Made by a program: the position numbers and the translations under genes
The notes under the pieces: model-generated
Database searches by the model: none
The model's input: the letters and a program-made list of their open reading frames with translations, nothing else
What the model was told of the DNA's origin: nothing
Origin: Opitutus sp. GAS368
GTDB taxonomy: Bacteria; Verrucomicrobiota; Verrucomicrobiia; Chthoniobacterales; Chthoniobacteraceae
DNA length: 47,938 nt
Direction: 5' to 3'
Assembly (NCBI GenBank): GCA_943329925.2
Contig: CALQFT020000008.1
Coordinates: 1 to 47,938, forward strand
In this document: positions 17,302 to 25,751 of the stretch, piece by piece
How the letters are laid out: each line of letters opens with the position of its first letter
How positions within the stretch are numbered: position 1 is the stretch's first letter

Positions 17302-19650
17302 ATGAAATACTTTTCCTCCTCAGTTGCCGTCGGATTAATCCTGCTTACAAACAGTTTTTCAGCAACTGCGGCAGAAACGCTTTTCGTTGAGGCTGAATCT
17401 TTTGGAAAGCACGGCGGTTGGTCTCTGGACACCTCCTTTACCCAAAACATGGGGTCGCCCTACTTGCTGGCGCACGGACTCGGCAAACCCGTCGCGGATG
17501 CACAAGGCGCGTTGCGCGTGAAAGAAGCCGGTTCCTACCGCGTCTGGGTGCGCACGAAGGACTGGGTGGCGCATTGGCAGACGCCCGGCACTCCGGGTCG
17601 GTTTCAGCTGCTGATAAACGGCAAGCCGCTGGCAACCGAATTCGGCACAGAGGGCGCGGAATGGCATTGGCAGGCGGGCGGCACGGTCAACCTCAAATCG
17701 GGAGAAGCCGCGCTTGCCCTGCATGACCTCAGCGGTTTCGACGGCCGTTGTGATGCGATTCTCCTCAGCAACGCCCCCTCTTTCACTCCTCCAGACGGAG
17801 CGGCTCTCGCGCAAGCCCGCAAGCAATGGCTCAATCCAGGCGGTTTGCCCGACGATGCTGGCGAGTTTGATCTGGTAGTCGTCGGCGGCGGCTACGCAGG
17901 CTTGGGCGCGGCCATCTCGGCGGCAAGGCAATCCCTGCGCGTGGCCTTGGTACAGGACCGTTTCGTGTTGGGGGGGAACGGTTCAAGTGAAATCGGCGTT
18001 TGGGCGCAGGGAGGAACGATGCGAGGAAAATACCCGCACATCGGAGAGATCGTGGAGGAATTCGCCGACCGGGCAAAAGACAGTCCAGCAGCCGCAGAGC
18101 AATTTGTGGATGATGTGAAGGAAACGGTTTGCCGGAATGAAAAGACGCTTTCGCTGTTTCTCGGGCACTTCGTCAATGGCGTGGTGCAGGAGAAGCCTGG
18201 CGGCAAGATTCAGGGCGTGACGGCGTTGGACGTGAAAACGGGACGACAGCGGACCTTCCGCGGGAAATTGTTCGCCGACTGCACCGGGCACGGCACGGTG
18301 GGCGGCTTGGCGGGGGCGGCTTTTACCATGGAAGAGACCGGCCACATGGGAACCTCCAACATGTGGTATTTTCAGCAGGAATCCGAACCTCAGCCTTGGC
18401 CGGAAACACCATGGGCGCTGGCCTTGGAGGCGGGCGACTTTCCCGCGCTACGCAAGAGCAAATCTCTGATTGATGAGAAGCCTTTTTTCAAGGGCGAGTG
18501 GTTTTGGGAATCGGGCTTTGGCAAGCATCCGCTCAACGATCTGGAGCTGATTCGCGACTGGAATCTGCGTGCTGTCTTCGGCGCCTTTTCGGCGCTCAAG
18601 CGCGGTGAGAAAGCCGAGGAGAACGCAAACGCTTCGCTCAAATGGGTGTCCCATGTGGGCGGTCCGAGAGAGAGCCGTTTGCTGCAGGGCGACGTGGTGC
18701 TGACCCAAGAAGACATCGTGGAAAAACGTGACTTCGCGGATGGCTTCGTCCCCACCACTTGGGACATTGATCTGCACTACCCGCGCGAACAGTACGCAAA
18801 GAAGTTTCCAGAAAACCCCTTCATCTCCCGCGCCGAATTTGGCCGACATGTGGATCGCAAAAATGGGTACCCCGTCCCCTACCGCTGCTTTTATTCGAAG
18901 AACGTGCCGAACCTCTTTATGGCCGGACGCAACATCAGCGTGACCCACCAGGCCTTGGGCACCGTGCGCGTCATGCGGACTTGCGGGATGATGGGGGAAG
19001 TCGTCGGCAAGGCGGCCTATCTGGCGGTGCTTCACGACACCTCTCCCCGGGGCGTTTACGAAAAGCATCTTCCCGAGTTGATCACGCTCGCCGAACAACC
19101 CGGCGCAATACGTCGAGATTCCCTCAAAGGCGAGACGCGGTTGGACCCCAATATTCGTGATCCTAAAACGCTTCCCGTAGGTTCCATGAACCGGGATCTG
19201 CCACAGTTCGCCACCCGCCTTAACACTGGCAACGGCGAAATGGAAACTCTCCCCGGCATCGTGATCGACGACTCTAGCGCCCAGTTCACCGGAAACTGGA
19301 CCAATACGAGTCTGGTTCCAAACATCGGCGGCGGAGCACACATCTCCGGCCGTCAAGCGGGTGCGGAAGCACGCTTTGCATTCAAGGTTCCCGCCACCGG
19401 AAAATACGAAGTCCGTCTCTATTGGGCCGGGCACGAAAACAGGGCGTCCAACACGTTATGCAAAATTGAGCGCCCCACGCAGGAGGCCGTCTCCATGCGC
19501 CTCAACCAGAAAGAAACCGCCGACAAAGGCGCCAATAGTCTCGGCATTTTTGAGTTTAAGGACGGCGCTACAAACGCCATAATCCTCGCCGCCGCCGATG
19601 CCGATGGCAACGTCGTGGCGGACGCCGTGCAGATCGTGGCCCTTCCCTAA
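17302..19650 (+). CDS. Secreted FAD-dependent oxidoreductase with carbohydrate-binding-like ends
   Basis: A 782-residue exported protein. From the ATG at 17302 it opens with a signal peptide (MKYFSSSVAVGLILLTNSFSATAA). Residues 25-165 are a beta-sandwich of carbohydrate-binding type (FVEAESFGKHGGW...SYRVWVRTKDW). Then comes a FAD-binding Rossmann core, VVVGGGYAGLGAA at about 192-205, with GGNGSSEIGVWAQGG, FADCTGHGTVG and the closing GRNISVTHQALGTVRV, as in the FAD-dependent oxidoreductases of many Verrucomicrobia and Planctomycetes. Residues about 655-782 form a golvesin/xanthan-lyase C-terminal-like domain (GKYEVRLYWAGHENRASNT). The architecture suggests oxidation of a surface-bound glycan or related polymer; the substrate is unknown. 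It is followed by a blue-copper gene. Confidence 0.87.
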   Translation: MKYFSSSVAVGLILLTNSFSATAAETLFVEAESFGKHGGWSLDTSFTQNMGSPYLLAHGLGKPVADAQGALRVKEAGSYRVWVRTKDWVAHWQTPGTPGRFQLLINGKPLATEFGTEGAEWHWQAGGTVNLKSGEAALALHDLSGFDGRCDAILLSNAPSFTPPDGAALAQARKQWLNPGGLPDDAGEFDLVVVGGGYAGLGAAISAARQSLRVALVQDRFVLGGNGSSEIGVWAQGGTMRGKYPHIGEIVEEFADRAKDSPAAAEQFVDDVKETVCRNEKTLSLFLGHFVNGVVQEKPGGKIQGVTALDVKTGRQRTFRGKLFADCTGHGTVGGLAGAAFTMEETGHMGTSNMWYFQQESEPQPWPETPWALALEAGDFPALRKSKSLIDEKPFFKGEWFWESGFGKHPLNDLELIRDWNLRAVFGAFSALKRGEKAEENANASLKWVSHVGGPRESRLLQGDVVLTQEDIVEKRDFADGFVPTTWDIDLHYPREQYAKKFPENPFISRAEFGRHVDRKNGYPVPYRCFYSKNVPNLFMAGRNISVTHQALGTVRVMRTCGMMGEVVGKAAYLAVLHDTSPRGVYEKHLPELITLAEQPGAIRRDSLKGETRLDPNIRDPKTLPVGSMNRDLPQFATRLNTGNGEMETLPGIVIDDSSAQFTGNWTNTSLVPNIGGGAHISGRQAGAEARFAFKVPATGKYEVRLYWAGHENRASNTLCKIERPTQEAVSMRLNQKETADKGANSLGIFEFKDGATNAIILAAADADGNVVADAVQIVALP

Positions 19651-19705
19651 CTACGGCCTAAAGCCGCCTTCGAAGATTTCGTACAACCTTCCCATTTTTT
19701 CCTCT

Positions 19706-20992
19706 ATGCGCTACCCCTCTACGCCTCGACTGCTGCCTTTGCTTGCCGCCCTTCCTGCCTTAATTCAACCCGCCACGCAATTCGCCGCAGCCCCTAAGGC
19801 GCCCGAGACGAGCAAGATCAGCATCCGTGTCATCCCAGGCGCAGTCCGTTACGAAACCACACGCTTCGATGTCACTGCAGGCGGCGCGGTTGAACTGACT
19901 TTGATTAACGACTGCATTCTGCCCCATAACTTGGTGATTCTGCGCCCCGAGGCGGAGCCCGCCTTGATCGCCGCCGTCAACACCATGGGGCTCGAGGGCA
20001 TGGAGAAAAACTTTGTCCCGACTGTTCCCGGGATTGTCGCAGCCACCAAACTTCTGCAGCCCACTAAGAAGGAGCTTCTTTCCTTCACCGCGCCGCAAGA
20101 GGAAGGCGATTACCCTTATGTGTGCACCTTTCCGGGACACTGGTTTACAATGCGCGGGGTCATGCGGGTGCGGGCGGCGGGCGCGAAATTGGAAGCGGCC
20201 CAAAAGAGCACGGAGACAATCGTGCAGGTGCCGGATGCGCTCAAGAACTCCGGCATGACGCATAAGCCGCTCGGCACATTTGAAAAGCCGTTTGTCATGC
20301 GTACCTTCGCCCCGGACCCCGGCTTGGATGCGGCGGTTTTTGCACACCATGGAGTCGGCAAGAATGCGGTGAAATACGACCCGGCAACCCGCTTGGACAT
20401 AACCAAAAAGGAAACGGATCCGGCCACGGGAGCCGTGCGCGAGGTGCCGATTGTGGTAAAGGCCGAGAAGGGCGTCGCGGGCGCCATCGCCGTCAACCAC
20501 GGCACGGAACTCTCCTATGTGTGGGATTCCACGGAATGCCGACTCCTATACGTCTGGCGCGGCGGCTTTCTGGATATGAACACTTATTGGGGCAAGGAGC
20601 CTGGTAGCGGGCGCCAAAAAATGTACATCCCCCTCATCATGGGGCATCTGGTCTACAGAGCCTCCGGCCCGATGCCTTTGGCAGAAGGCGCCGATCCCGC
20701 CCCGATATTTTTGGGGTACAAAATGGAAGGTGGCCTGCCGGAATTCCGCTACCGGCTTGGGACGAAAATCCTTCGCGAAAAGGTGCTGCCGTCTGCCAAG
20801 GACGGCTTTGAAGTGCGAGTGACCACTGAAACTCCGGGGGATGCGCTCAACTGGAAAATCCCTCCAGGGGAACGGGATGCAGTACAGACCCAGTTTAAAA
20901 ATGGCGCACTCCTGGTCTCGGTCAAGGACCGCCCCGAACCGGAGCAACCCGCCCTCGCGCAGCCGGAAAACTCCAAGACCAAGAAGCCCTAA
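19706..20992 (+). CDS. Secreted blue-copper (plastocyanin/azurin-like) domain protein
   Basis: A 428-residue exported protein, starting at the ATG at 19706 with a signal peptide (MRYPSTPRLLPLLAALPALI). Residues 38-155 form a type I copper cupredoxin: His74 in ILPHNLVIL, and Cys140, His145 and Met149 in PYVCTFPGHWFTMRG, the complete H, C, H, M ligand set. Residues 170-400 form a second, unnamed beta-rich domain (SYVWDSTECRLLYVWRGGFLDMN) found fused to copper or heme domains in Verrucomicrobia. The tail is charged and Pro-rich. Spacing (55 bp after the FAD gene, 12 bp before the propeller gene) says operon. It may receive electrons from the FAD protein, which is inference. Confidence 0.87.
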   Translation: MRYPSTPRLLPLLAALPALIQPATQFAAAPKAPETSKISIRVIPGAVRYETTRFDVTAGGAVELTLINDCILPHNLVILRPEAEPALIAAVNTMGLEGMEKNFVPTVPGIVAATKLLQPTKKELLSFTAPQEEGDYPYVCTFPGHWFTMRGVMRVRAAGAKLEAAQKSTETIVQVPDALKNSGMTHKPLGTFEKPFVMRTFAPDPGLDAAVFAHHGVGKNAVKYDPATRLDITKKETDPATGAVREVPIVVKAEKGVAGAIAVNHGTELSYVWDSTECRLLYVWRGGFLDMNTYWGKEPGSGRQKMYIPLIMGHLVYRASGPMPLAEGADPAPIFLGYKMEGGLPEFRYRLGTKILREKVLPSAKDGFEVRVTTETPGDALNWKIPPGERDAVQTQFKNGALLVSVKDRPEPEQPALAQPENSKTKKP

Positions 20993-21004
20993 CCGCCCCA
21001 GCAC

Positions 21005-22555
21005 ATGCCCTCTTTCCATTTTTTCCTAGTGAATTCACGCCTGAGCCGGCTCGTTACCTTTGGCTTTCTCGGCGCATTCCTGCTCTCAGAAACTGCCTTT
21101 GCAAACGCCGATCACGCCGGCCATTCCGCCACACCAGCTCCCTACACCGTACAGGAAATCCCGATGCCAAAAGGTATCGCTCCGGAGATCGGCGGTCTGG
21201 GGTTCACGCCCTCGGGCAAACTCGTCGTCTTGACGCGGCGCTCTGGCATCTTGACGGCTCGCCCCGTGGCGAACCCCGAGCTGATGCAATGGACTCGCTT
21301 CAGTGAGCAATCGCTCCACAACGCCAATGGATTGTTTGTCATCTCCGACCGCGAAATGCTCGTCAGCCAGATGCCGGAACTCACCCGGGTCATCGACAAC
21401 GACGGTGACGGCATCGCCGATGAGTACCGCACCGAGGCCTCCTTCAACCTCAGCGGGGCCTACCACGAAGTTACCGCGGGGCCCGTTCCTGACGGGGCAG
21501 ACGGCTTCTTCATCGCGCTCAACACCGCATCCCATTCGGGATTCACCTTCGAGCACACTCGCGGCGAATTCTCCGAAGTCAGCCGGCGCGGGCGTAATTT
21601 CGCCTCCGTCCAACATCGTGGCTGGGTAATGCACTGGGACCCCAAGACCGGATTGACGCCTTGGGCGAAGGGCTTTCGCTCGCCAAATGGCATCCAAAGC
21701 GGTCCAGATGGTTCCATCTGGGTGACTGACAACCAGGGTGACTTCCGCTCCACCAATCCACTCTATCACGTCCAAAAAAATCGTTTCTACGGACATCCCT
21801 CCTCGCTCGTCTGGGATCCTCAATACGTTAAAGCCGATCCAAAGCGCGACCCCCTCAAGCAGCCCATGGAGGAACTCGACGCAATGCGCACCCCAGCCGC
21901 CGTCCTATTTCCTTATGGTTTCTCGCGTTCGCCCGCAGAGCCCGTTTTTGATCTTACCGGAGGAAAGTTCGGCCCTTTCTCCGGCCAGATGTTAGTCGCA
22001 GACGCCGCCGCTCCGCGCATCATCCGTGTAATGCTGGAGCAAGTCGACGGAGTCAGGCAGGGGGCATGCGTGGACTTTTATTCCAACAACGGCCTGCGCA
22101 ACGGCTCCAACCGGATGGCGTTTTCTCCTGACGGCACGGAGCTTTACGTGGGACAGACCATGCGGGAGTGGGCCGGAGCGATGGAAGGATTGCAGCGCAT
22201 CAAGTTCGATGGCGGACGGGTGTTTGATGTCCTTTCCATGCACTTGACCAAGGACGGCTTTGATCTGGAATTCACCCAACCCGTGGACCGGGGTGTGGGA
22301 GAAAAACCCGAAACCTTCGAGACGGAAACATACTGGTACGATTATTCCTCCAGCTACGGCGGCCCTGAAACAGCAACCAAGCTAGTGCGTCCCAGCTCCC
22401 TTTCCTGGAGCGCAGACCGGCGCAAGGTTCACCTAGTTTACCAGCAGATGCAGCCCCAACGAGTGATGCGCGTGACCCTGAGCGGACTGACCTCCGAAAA
22501 GCAACCGCTGGGACACACCATGGTCGCTTACACCCTCAACCGACTGGCTAAGTAA
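21005..22555 (+). CDS. Secreted PQQ/sorbosone-dehydrogenase-like beta-propeller
   Basis: A 516-residue protein with a signal peptide (LVTFGFLGAFLLSETAFA). It is a six-bladed propeller of the glucose/sorbosone dehydrogenase-like type: GLGFTPSGKLVVLTRR, VIDNDGDGIADEYR (a calcium-binding-like DNDGDG loop), KGFRSPNGIQSGPDGSIWVTDN, GQMLVADAAAPRIIRV and NRMAFSPDGTELYVGQT. It is the third gene of the FAD/copper/propeller operon. Substrate and cofactor (PQQ or none) cannot be read from the sequence; many family members have not been characterised. Its N-terminal His-rich patch (ADHAGHSA) is unusual. Confidence 0.83.
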   Translation: MPSFHFFLVNSRLSRLVTFGFLGAFLLSETAFANADHAGHSATPAPYTVQEIPMPKGIAPEIGGLGFTPSGKLVVLTRRSGILTARPVANPELMQWTRFSEQSLHNANGLFVISDREMLVSQMPELTRVIDNDGDGIADEYRTEASFNLSGAYHEVTAGPVPDGADGFFIALNTASHSGFTFEHTRGEFSEVSRRGRNFASVQHRGWVMHWDPKTGLTPWAKGFRSPNGIQSGPDGSIWVTDNQGDFRSTNPLYHVQKNRFYGHPSSLVWDPQYVKADPKRDPLKQPMEELDAMRTPAAVLFPYGFSRSPAEPVFDLTGGKFGPFSGQMLVADAAAPRIIRVMLEQVDGVRQGACVDFYSNNGLRNGSNRMAFSPDGTELYVGQTMREWAGAMEGLQRIKFDGGRVFDVLSMHLTKDGFDLEFTQPVDRGVGEKPETFETETYWYDYSSSYGGPETATKLVRPSSLSWSADRRKVHLVYQQMQPQRVMRVTLSGLTSEKQPLGHTMVAYTLNRLAK

Positions 22556-22556
22556 C

Positions 22557-22584
22557 AAAAAAAAGCCGGCACACTCAAACCGGC
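22557..22584 (-). terminator. Intrinsic terminator of the glutathione peroxidase gene
   Basis: On the minus strand, GCCGG (22584-22580) pairs with CCGGC (22569-22565) around a 10-base loop, followed by eight T (22564-22557). It lies 20 bp after the peroxidase stop. On the plus strand the run would be A, so it acts mainly on the minus strand. Confidence 0.7.
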
Positions 22585-22603
22585 ACGCCCCACACAGAAA
22601 ATC

Positions 22604-23167
22604 TTACCGTTTAGGTGCTTCAAGAGCCTTTTCGATCGCCTGCTTCAGTTGAATCGATTCCGGCTCCACATCTGACTCAAAACGCGCCTTGAGCACTCCG
22701 TCGCGGCCAATAATGAACTTGTTAAAGTTCCAGTGAACAGGCCCGGGATAGGGCGACTTGGAATCCGTCAGCGCAGCGAAAAAAGGATGCGCATTAGAAC
22801 GAATCTGCACCTTGCTCATCAGCGGAAATGTCACGTTGAAATTACTCGAACAGAATGCCTTGATCTGCTTTTCCTTGGCCGGCTCCTGTTCCCCAAAGTC
22901 GTTGCACGGGAACCCAATGACCGTAAATCCGCGCTCCTTGTAACGCTTGTAGATTTTCTCCAACCCTTCGTACTGGCTCGTATACCCGCACTCGCTGGCC
23001 ACGTTCACCACCAAGATGACGTAGCTACTCCACATACTCAAGTCACCCGCATTACCGTCAATGTCCACCAGCGGAATCTGCAGAAGTGGCGCATCAACGG
23101 CGCGGGCAATGGGAACTGCCGTGGCAGCAAGAAATAAGAGGGAAAAAAGCAGTTTGAGAATTTTCAT
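22604..23167 (-). CDS. Glutathione-peroxidase-family thiol peroxidase, exported
   Basis: A 187-residue peroxidase. The ATG at 23167 gives a signal peptide (MKILKLLFSLLFLAATAVPIARA). The tetrad is complete and uses Cys rather than Sec: Cys60 (NVASECGYTS), Gln94 (CNDFGEQEP), Trp146 and Asn147 (HWNFNKF). Cys106 (AFCSSN) matches the resolving Cys of thioredoxin-dependent members. So it probably reduces hydroperoxides with thioredoxin-like donors, in the periplasm. The usual FPCNQF is FPCNDF here. It is followed by a terminator. Confidence 0.93.
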   Translation of the reverse strand: MKILKLLFSLLFLAATAVPIARAVDAPLLQIPLVDIDGNAGDLSMWSSYVILVVNVASECGYTSQYEGLEKIYKRYKERGFTVIGFPCNDFGEQEPAKEKQIKAFCSSNFNVTFPLMSKVQIRSNAHPFFAALTDSKSPYPGPVHWNFNKFIIGRDGVLKARFESDVEPESIQLKQAIEKALEAPKR

Positions 23168-23304
23168 GGGGGAGACGAAAAGCTCCACCCACACATAAGG
23201 CACTCTAATGCCATGTCAAGTAAGCGGCAACATAAGGGCCGATTTAAATTGGACGGCCCAAATGAATTATACCAAGTCCTGAAGAAAACTGGTCCTTCTC
23301 TCCT

Positions 23305-23382
23305 GGGAACGCGGAGCCCCGGCTCCGCTTTGACGCTCCAAAAACTCAGACAGTCCTTGCGGAGCTGGGGCTGCGCGTTCCC
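23305..23382. repeat. REP-like double hairpin element
   Basis: Two 24-base arms at 23305-23328 and 23359-23382 are inverted copies of each other with two mismatches (22 of 24 pair). The left arm also contains GGAGCC-CC-GGCTCC, a perfect inner hairpin. A 30-base centre separates the arms. The 308-bp gap between the peroxidase start and the helicase stop holds nothing else I recognise. Size, GC-rich stems and intergenic site fit a REP/BIME-like or small MITE-like repeat. Confidence 0.6.
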
Positions 23383-23475
23383 ATGTGCTGAGGTCTTTTA
23401 ATCATCCATAAACCTAAAAGAGATGGTATTACAAACAGCTTGCCGGCTTTCTCCAGAACCGCCCAACCCCTGCGC

Positions 23476-25068
23476 CTAGCGAGGAGCTCGCTGAGGAGCC
23501 CGCGTCGCGCCACTGGGGACATCCCGCGTGGGACGCTCCGTTTTAAATGCAGGTTTTCGCGCTGCAGGACGTTCCGAATTTCCCGCGTATTCCCGCTGCG
23601 GTTGGGCGCCGCGGTCCCGTCCCTCGGGCCTGGGCCCATCGGAGCGGTAACTGCGCGTTTCGCGACGCGGCCTTTCCCCAGAATCGCCGTACTTAGGAGC
23701 GCGCGGGCCGCCACCTGGAATAACGTCGGCGCGGGAGTCATTATCTTGATTTGCGCCGGATGCCTTCGCTCCAGTCGCTTTACGATGCGTGAGCAGGTGC
23801 AGAAGTGCCTCTATGACGACCTCCGGTTCGCTGCCATCGGACAGAAGCGCTTTCGCTCCGACATGCGCTTTGGAAACTGTGCCAGTAGCGATGAGCGCAC
23901 GGACTGATTCAACCAACACCTCGATGCGCTTTTGGGCCGCCTCGGCGGGAGTGGGCATCCGCTCACGGCGTATTTTAATTCGGGTAAGGCGGAAGATACG
24001 CTCCAGTGCAAACATCTCCCGTGGAGTCGCAAAGGAAATAGCGCGACCACTGCGTCCGGCACGCCCTGTACGACCGATACGATGCACATAGTCTTCCGGA
24101 TCGCGGGGTAAATCGTAGTTAAGAACTACCTCAATATCCTCCACATCAATGCCTCGTGCGGCGACGTCCGTGGCCACGAGGAACTCCAGCTTGCGATCCC
24201 GGAAGCGGCGCATCACACGCTCGCGCATGGCTTGGGACATATCACCGTGGAGACGATCCGCCTGATAACCCTCAGCCACAAGATGTTCAGTAACCCCGTC
24301 GACTGCATTTTTGGTGGAGCAAAAAATGATTCCAAAGCGCAGGTTGGTTGCCTCCAGAACGCGGCAAAGCGCGCCAACGCGTGAACCGTGACCTACTTCA
24401 AAGTAGCATTGGTCGATGTCTGGGGCTGCCTCTGCGCGGGTTTCAAGCCGGACCCAGAACGGGGTGCTGGTGTAGCGCTTAATGAGCTGCTCCACCGCCG
24501 CGGGCATTGTGGCGGAGAAAAACGCCGTTTGCCGCTGGGGCGGAGCCTGTTGCAAGATCGTTGCAATGTCATCCCGGAAACCCATGTCCAACATCCGGTC
24601 GGCTTCGTCTAAAATGACCATCTTGATGGCATCCAACCGCAGCGAGCCTCGATCCAAGTGATCCATGATCCGCCCAGGAGTGCCCGCGATTATTTGCGCC
24701 CCATTTTCCAAACCGCGAAACTGTGCTCCGTAAGATGCCCCGCCATAAATCGCAAGTTCCTTCACCCCACGCTTGAAGGCGCTCAATTTACCCACTTCAC
24801 CGGCAACCTGCACCGCAAGCTCCCGAGTAGGACAAAGGATAAGCACTTGCGGAGCACCCAAGGAAGCATCCACGCATTCTACTGCGGGAATGGCAAAAGC
24901 GGCTGTCTTCCCCGATCCAGTACGGGAGAGGCCCGCGACATCCTTCCCAGATAAAAGTGCAGGAATGGTGGCGGCTTGGATCGGAGAGGCTTCTTCAAAG
25001 CCCATCTCTTTAACGGCTTTCAGCAACTCAGGCGAAAGGCCGAGATCAGAAAAGGAAACAGATTGCAT
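23476..25068 (-). CDS. DEAD-box ATP-dependent RNA helicase
   Basis: A 530-residue DEAD-box helicase that unwinds RNA with ATP; roles in ribosome assembly or cold adaptation are typical. Motifs in order: Q-motif (FSDLGLSPELLKAV, ASPIQAATIP), I SRTGSGKT, Ia PTRELA, Ib TPGR, II LDEAD, III SAT, IV IIFCST, V ATDVAARGID, VI HRIGRTGRAGR. Residues 350-400 form a helical linker and the last 110 are Arg/Gly/Pro-rich and disordered, as in CsdA/RhlE-like proteins. The ATG at 25068 suits the family start; an in-frame ATG at 25083 adds five residues. Neither has a Shine-Dalgarno. Confidence 0.95.
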   Translation of the reverse strand: MQSVSFSDLGLSPELLKAVKEMGFEEASPIQAATIPALLSGKDVAGLSRTGSGKTAAFAIPAVECVDASLGAPQVLILCPTRELAVQVAGEVGKLSAFKRGVKELAIYGGASYGAQFRGLENGAQIIAGTPGRIMDHLDRGSLRLDAIKMVILDEADRMLDMGFRDDIATILQQAPPQRQTAFFSATMPAAVEQLIKRYTSTPFWVRLETRAEAAPDIDQCYFEVGHGSRVGALCRVLEATNLRFGIIFCSTKNAVDGVTEHLVAEGYQADRLHGDMSQAMRERVMRRFRDRKLEFLVATDVAARGIDVEDIEVVLNYDLPRDPEDYVHRIGRTGRAGRSGRAISFATPREMFALERIFRLTRIKIRRERMPTPAEAAQKRIEVLVESVRALIATGTVSKAHVGAKALLSDGSEPEVVIEALLHLLTHRKATGAKASGANQDNDSRADVIPGGGPRAPKYGDSGERPRRETRSYRSDGPRPEGRDRGAQPQREYAGNSERPAARKPAFKTERPTRDVPSGATRAPQRAPR

Positions 25069-25159
25069 CAAGGCTTTTCGCATGCGGCGCCACAGAAGGC
25101 CATTCCTTTCGCAAGATCCCCCATGAGTGAAACGTTTGTCAGCGCACTTTGGGAAGGTT

Positions 25160-25564
25160 TCAGCAAACTTTCCTCAGCCAAAAGCCCGCTGCAAACACGG
25201 CACCCGCCACATAACTCAGCACGTCTGCCCAATCGGCAGTTCCAAGGTGGAAAAACCGGGGGAAAACCCACTCAAACATCACCGACCACACCAACGTCCA
25301 CTCGAAAACCTCCCGCAAAGTGGGCATCCCATCATGGGAACGAAGTCCAAATTCGCGAAAAATCCAGAGTAACGCCGGTAACGCGACAGGAATCAGCAGG
25401 CAATCGTTGAAATGGTCGTGTAGAAACGGCAACTCGGCTCCAAATCGTGGCTTCCACCACCAGCGATTAAGCGCATAAAGCATCACAGCACCCAAAAAAA
25501 TTGGATCCGCAAGGTAGCAAAACCTACGAGGCCCCATCTTAGATTCGCCGTGTTTGTCAGACAT
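25160..25564 (-). CDS. Small four-helix membrane protein, function unknown
   Basis: A 134-residue integral membrane protein from the ATG at 25564. Four hydrophobic segments can be seen (FLGAVMLYALNRWWW, CLLIPVALPALLWIF, WTLVWSVMFEWVFPRFF, WADVLSYVAGAVFAAGFW). The pattern LYALNRWWWKP, LHDHFNDCLLIPVALP and ADWADVLSYVAGA is shared with a family of uncharacterised membrane proteins of Verrucomicrobia and Planctomycetes. No catalytic motif is visible, except for a conserved HDHFND loop that could bind metal. It lies 91 bp upstream of the helicase start. Confidence 0.75.
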   Translation of the reverse strand: MSDKHGESKMGPRRFCYLADPIFLGAVMLYALNRWWWKPRFGAELPFLHDHFNDCLLIPVALPALLWIFREFGLRSHDGMPTLREVFEWTLVWSVMFEWVFPRFFHLGTADWADVLSYVAGAVFAAGFWLRKVC

Positions 25565-25751
25565 TTTTAGCTGACAAATTTTAACTAAACCACTGGATCC
25601 CGGTTGCAAAAAGCAATCCGATGCCTAGCCGTAACAAATGTTCCACATATAAATCATTAGACCGCTGGGTGAGCTTTGCAACATTTGGCGACGCCAGAAG
25701 GCGCGCAGCAAAACCGTTGTTTCACAGGCTCATTCCGCTCAAGATCAGCGA

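Noticed and set aside
18448-19434. Long minus-strand frame of 328 codons within the FAD gene
   Set aside because: Opposite-strand shadow; the plus strand has the conserved motifs and signal peptide.
23213-23401. 62-codon plus-strand frame in the peroxidase-helicase gap
   Set aside because: It only reads through the double-hairpin repeat; not a plausible protein.
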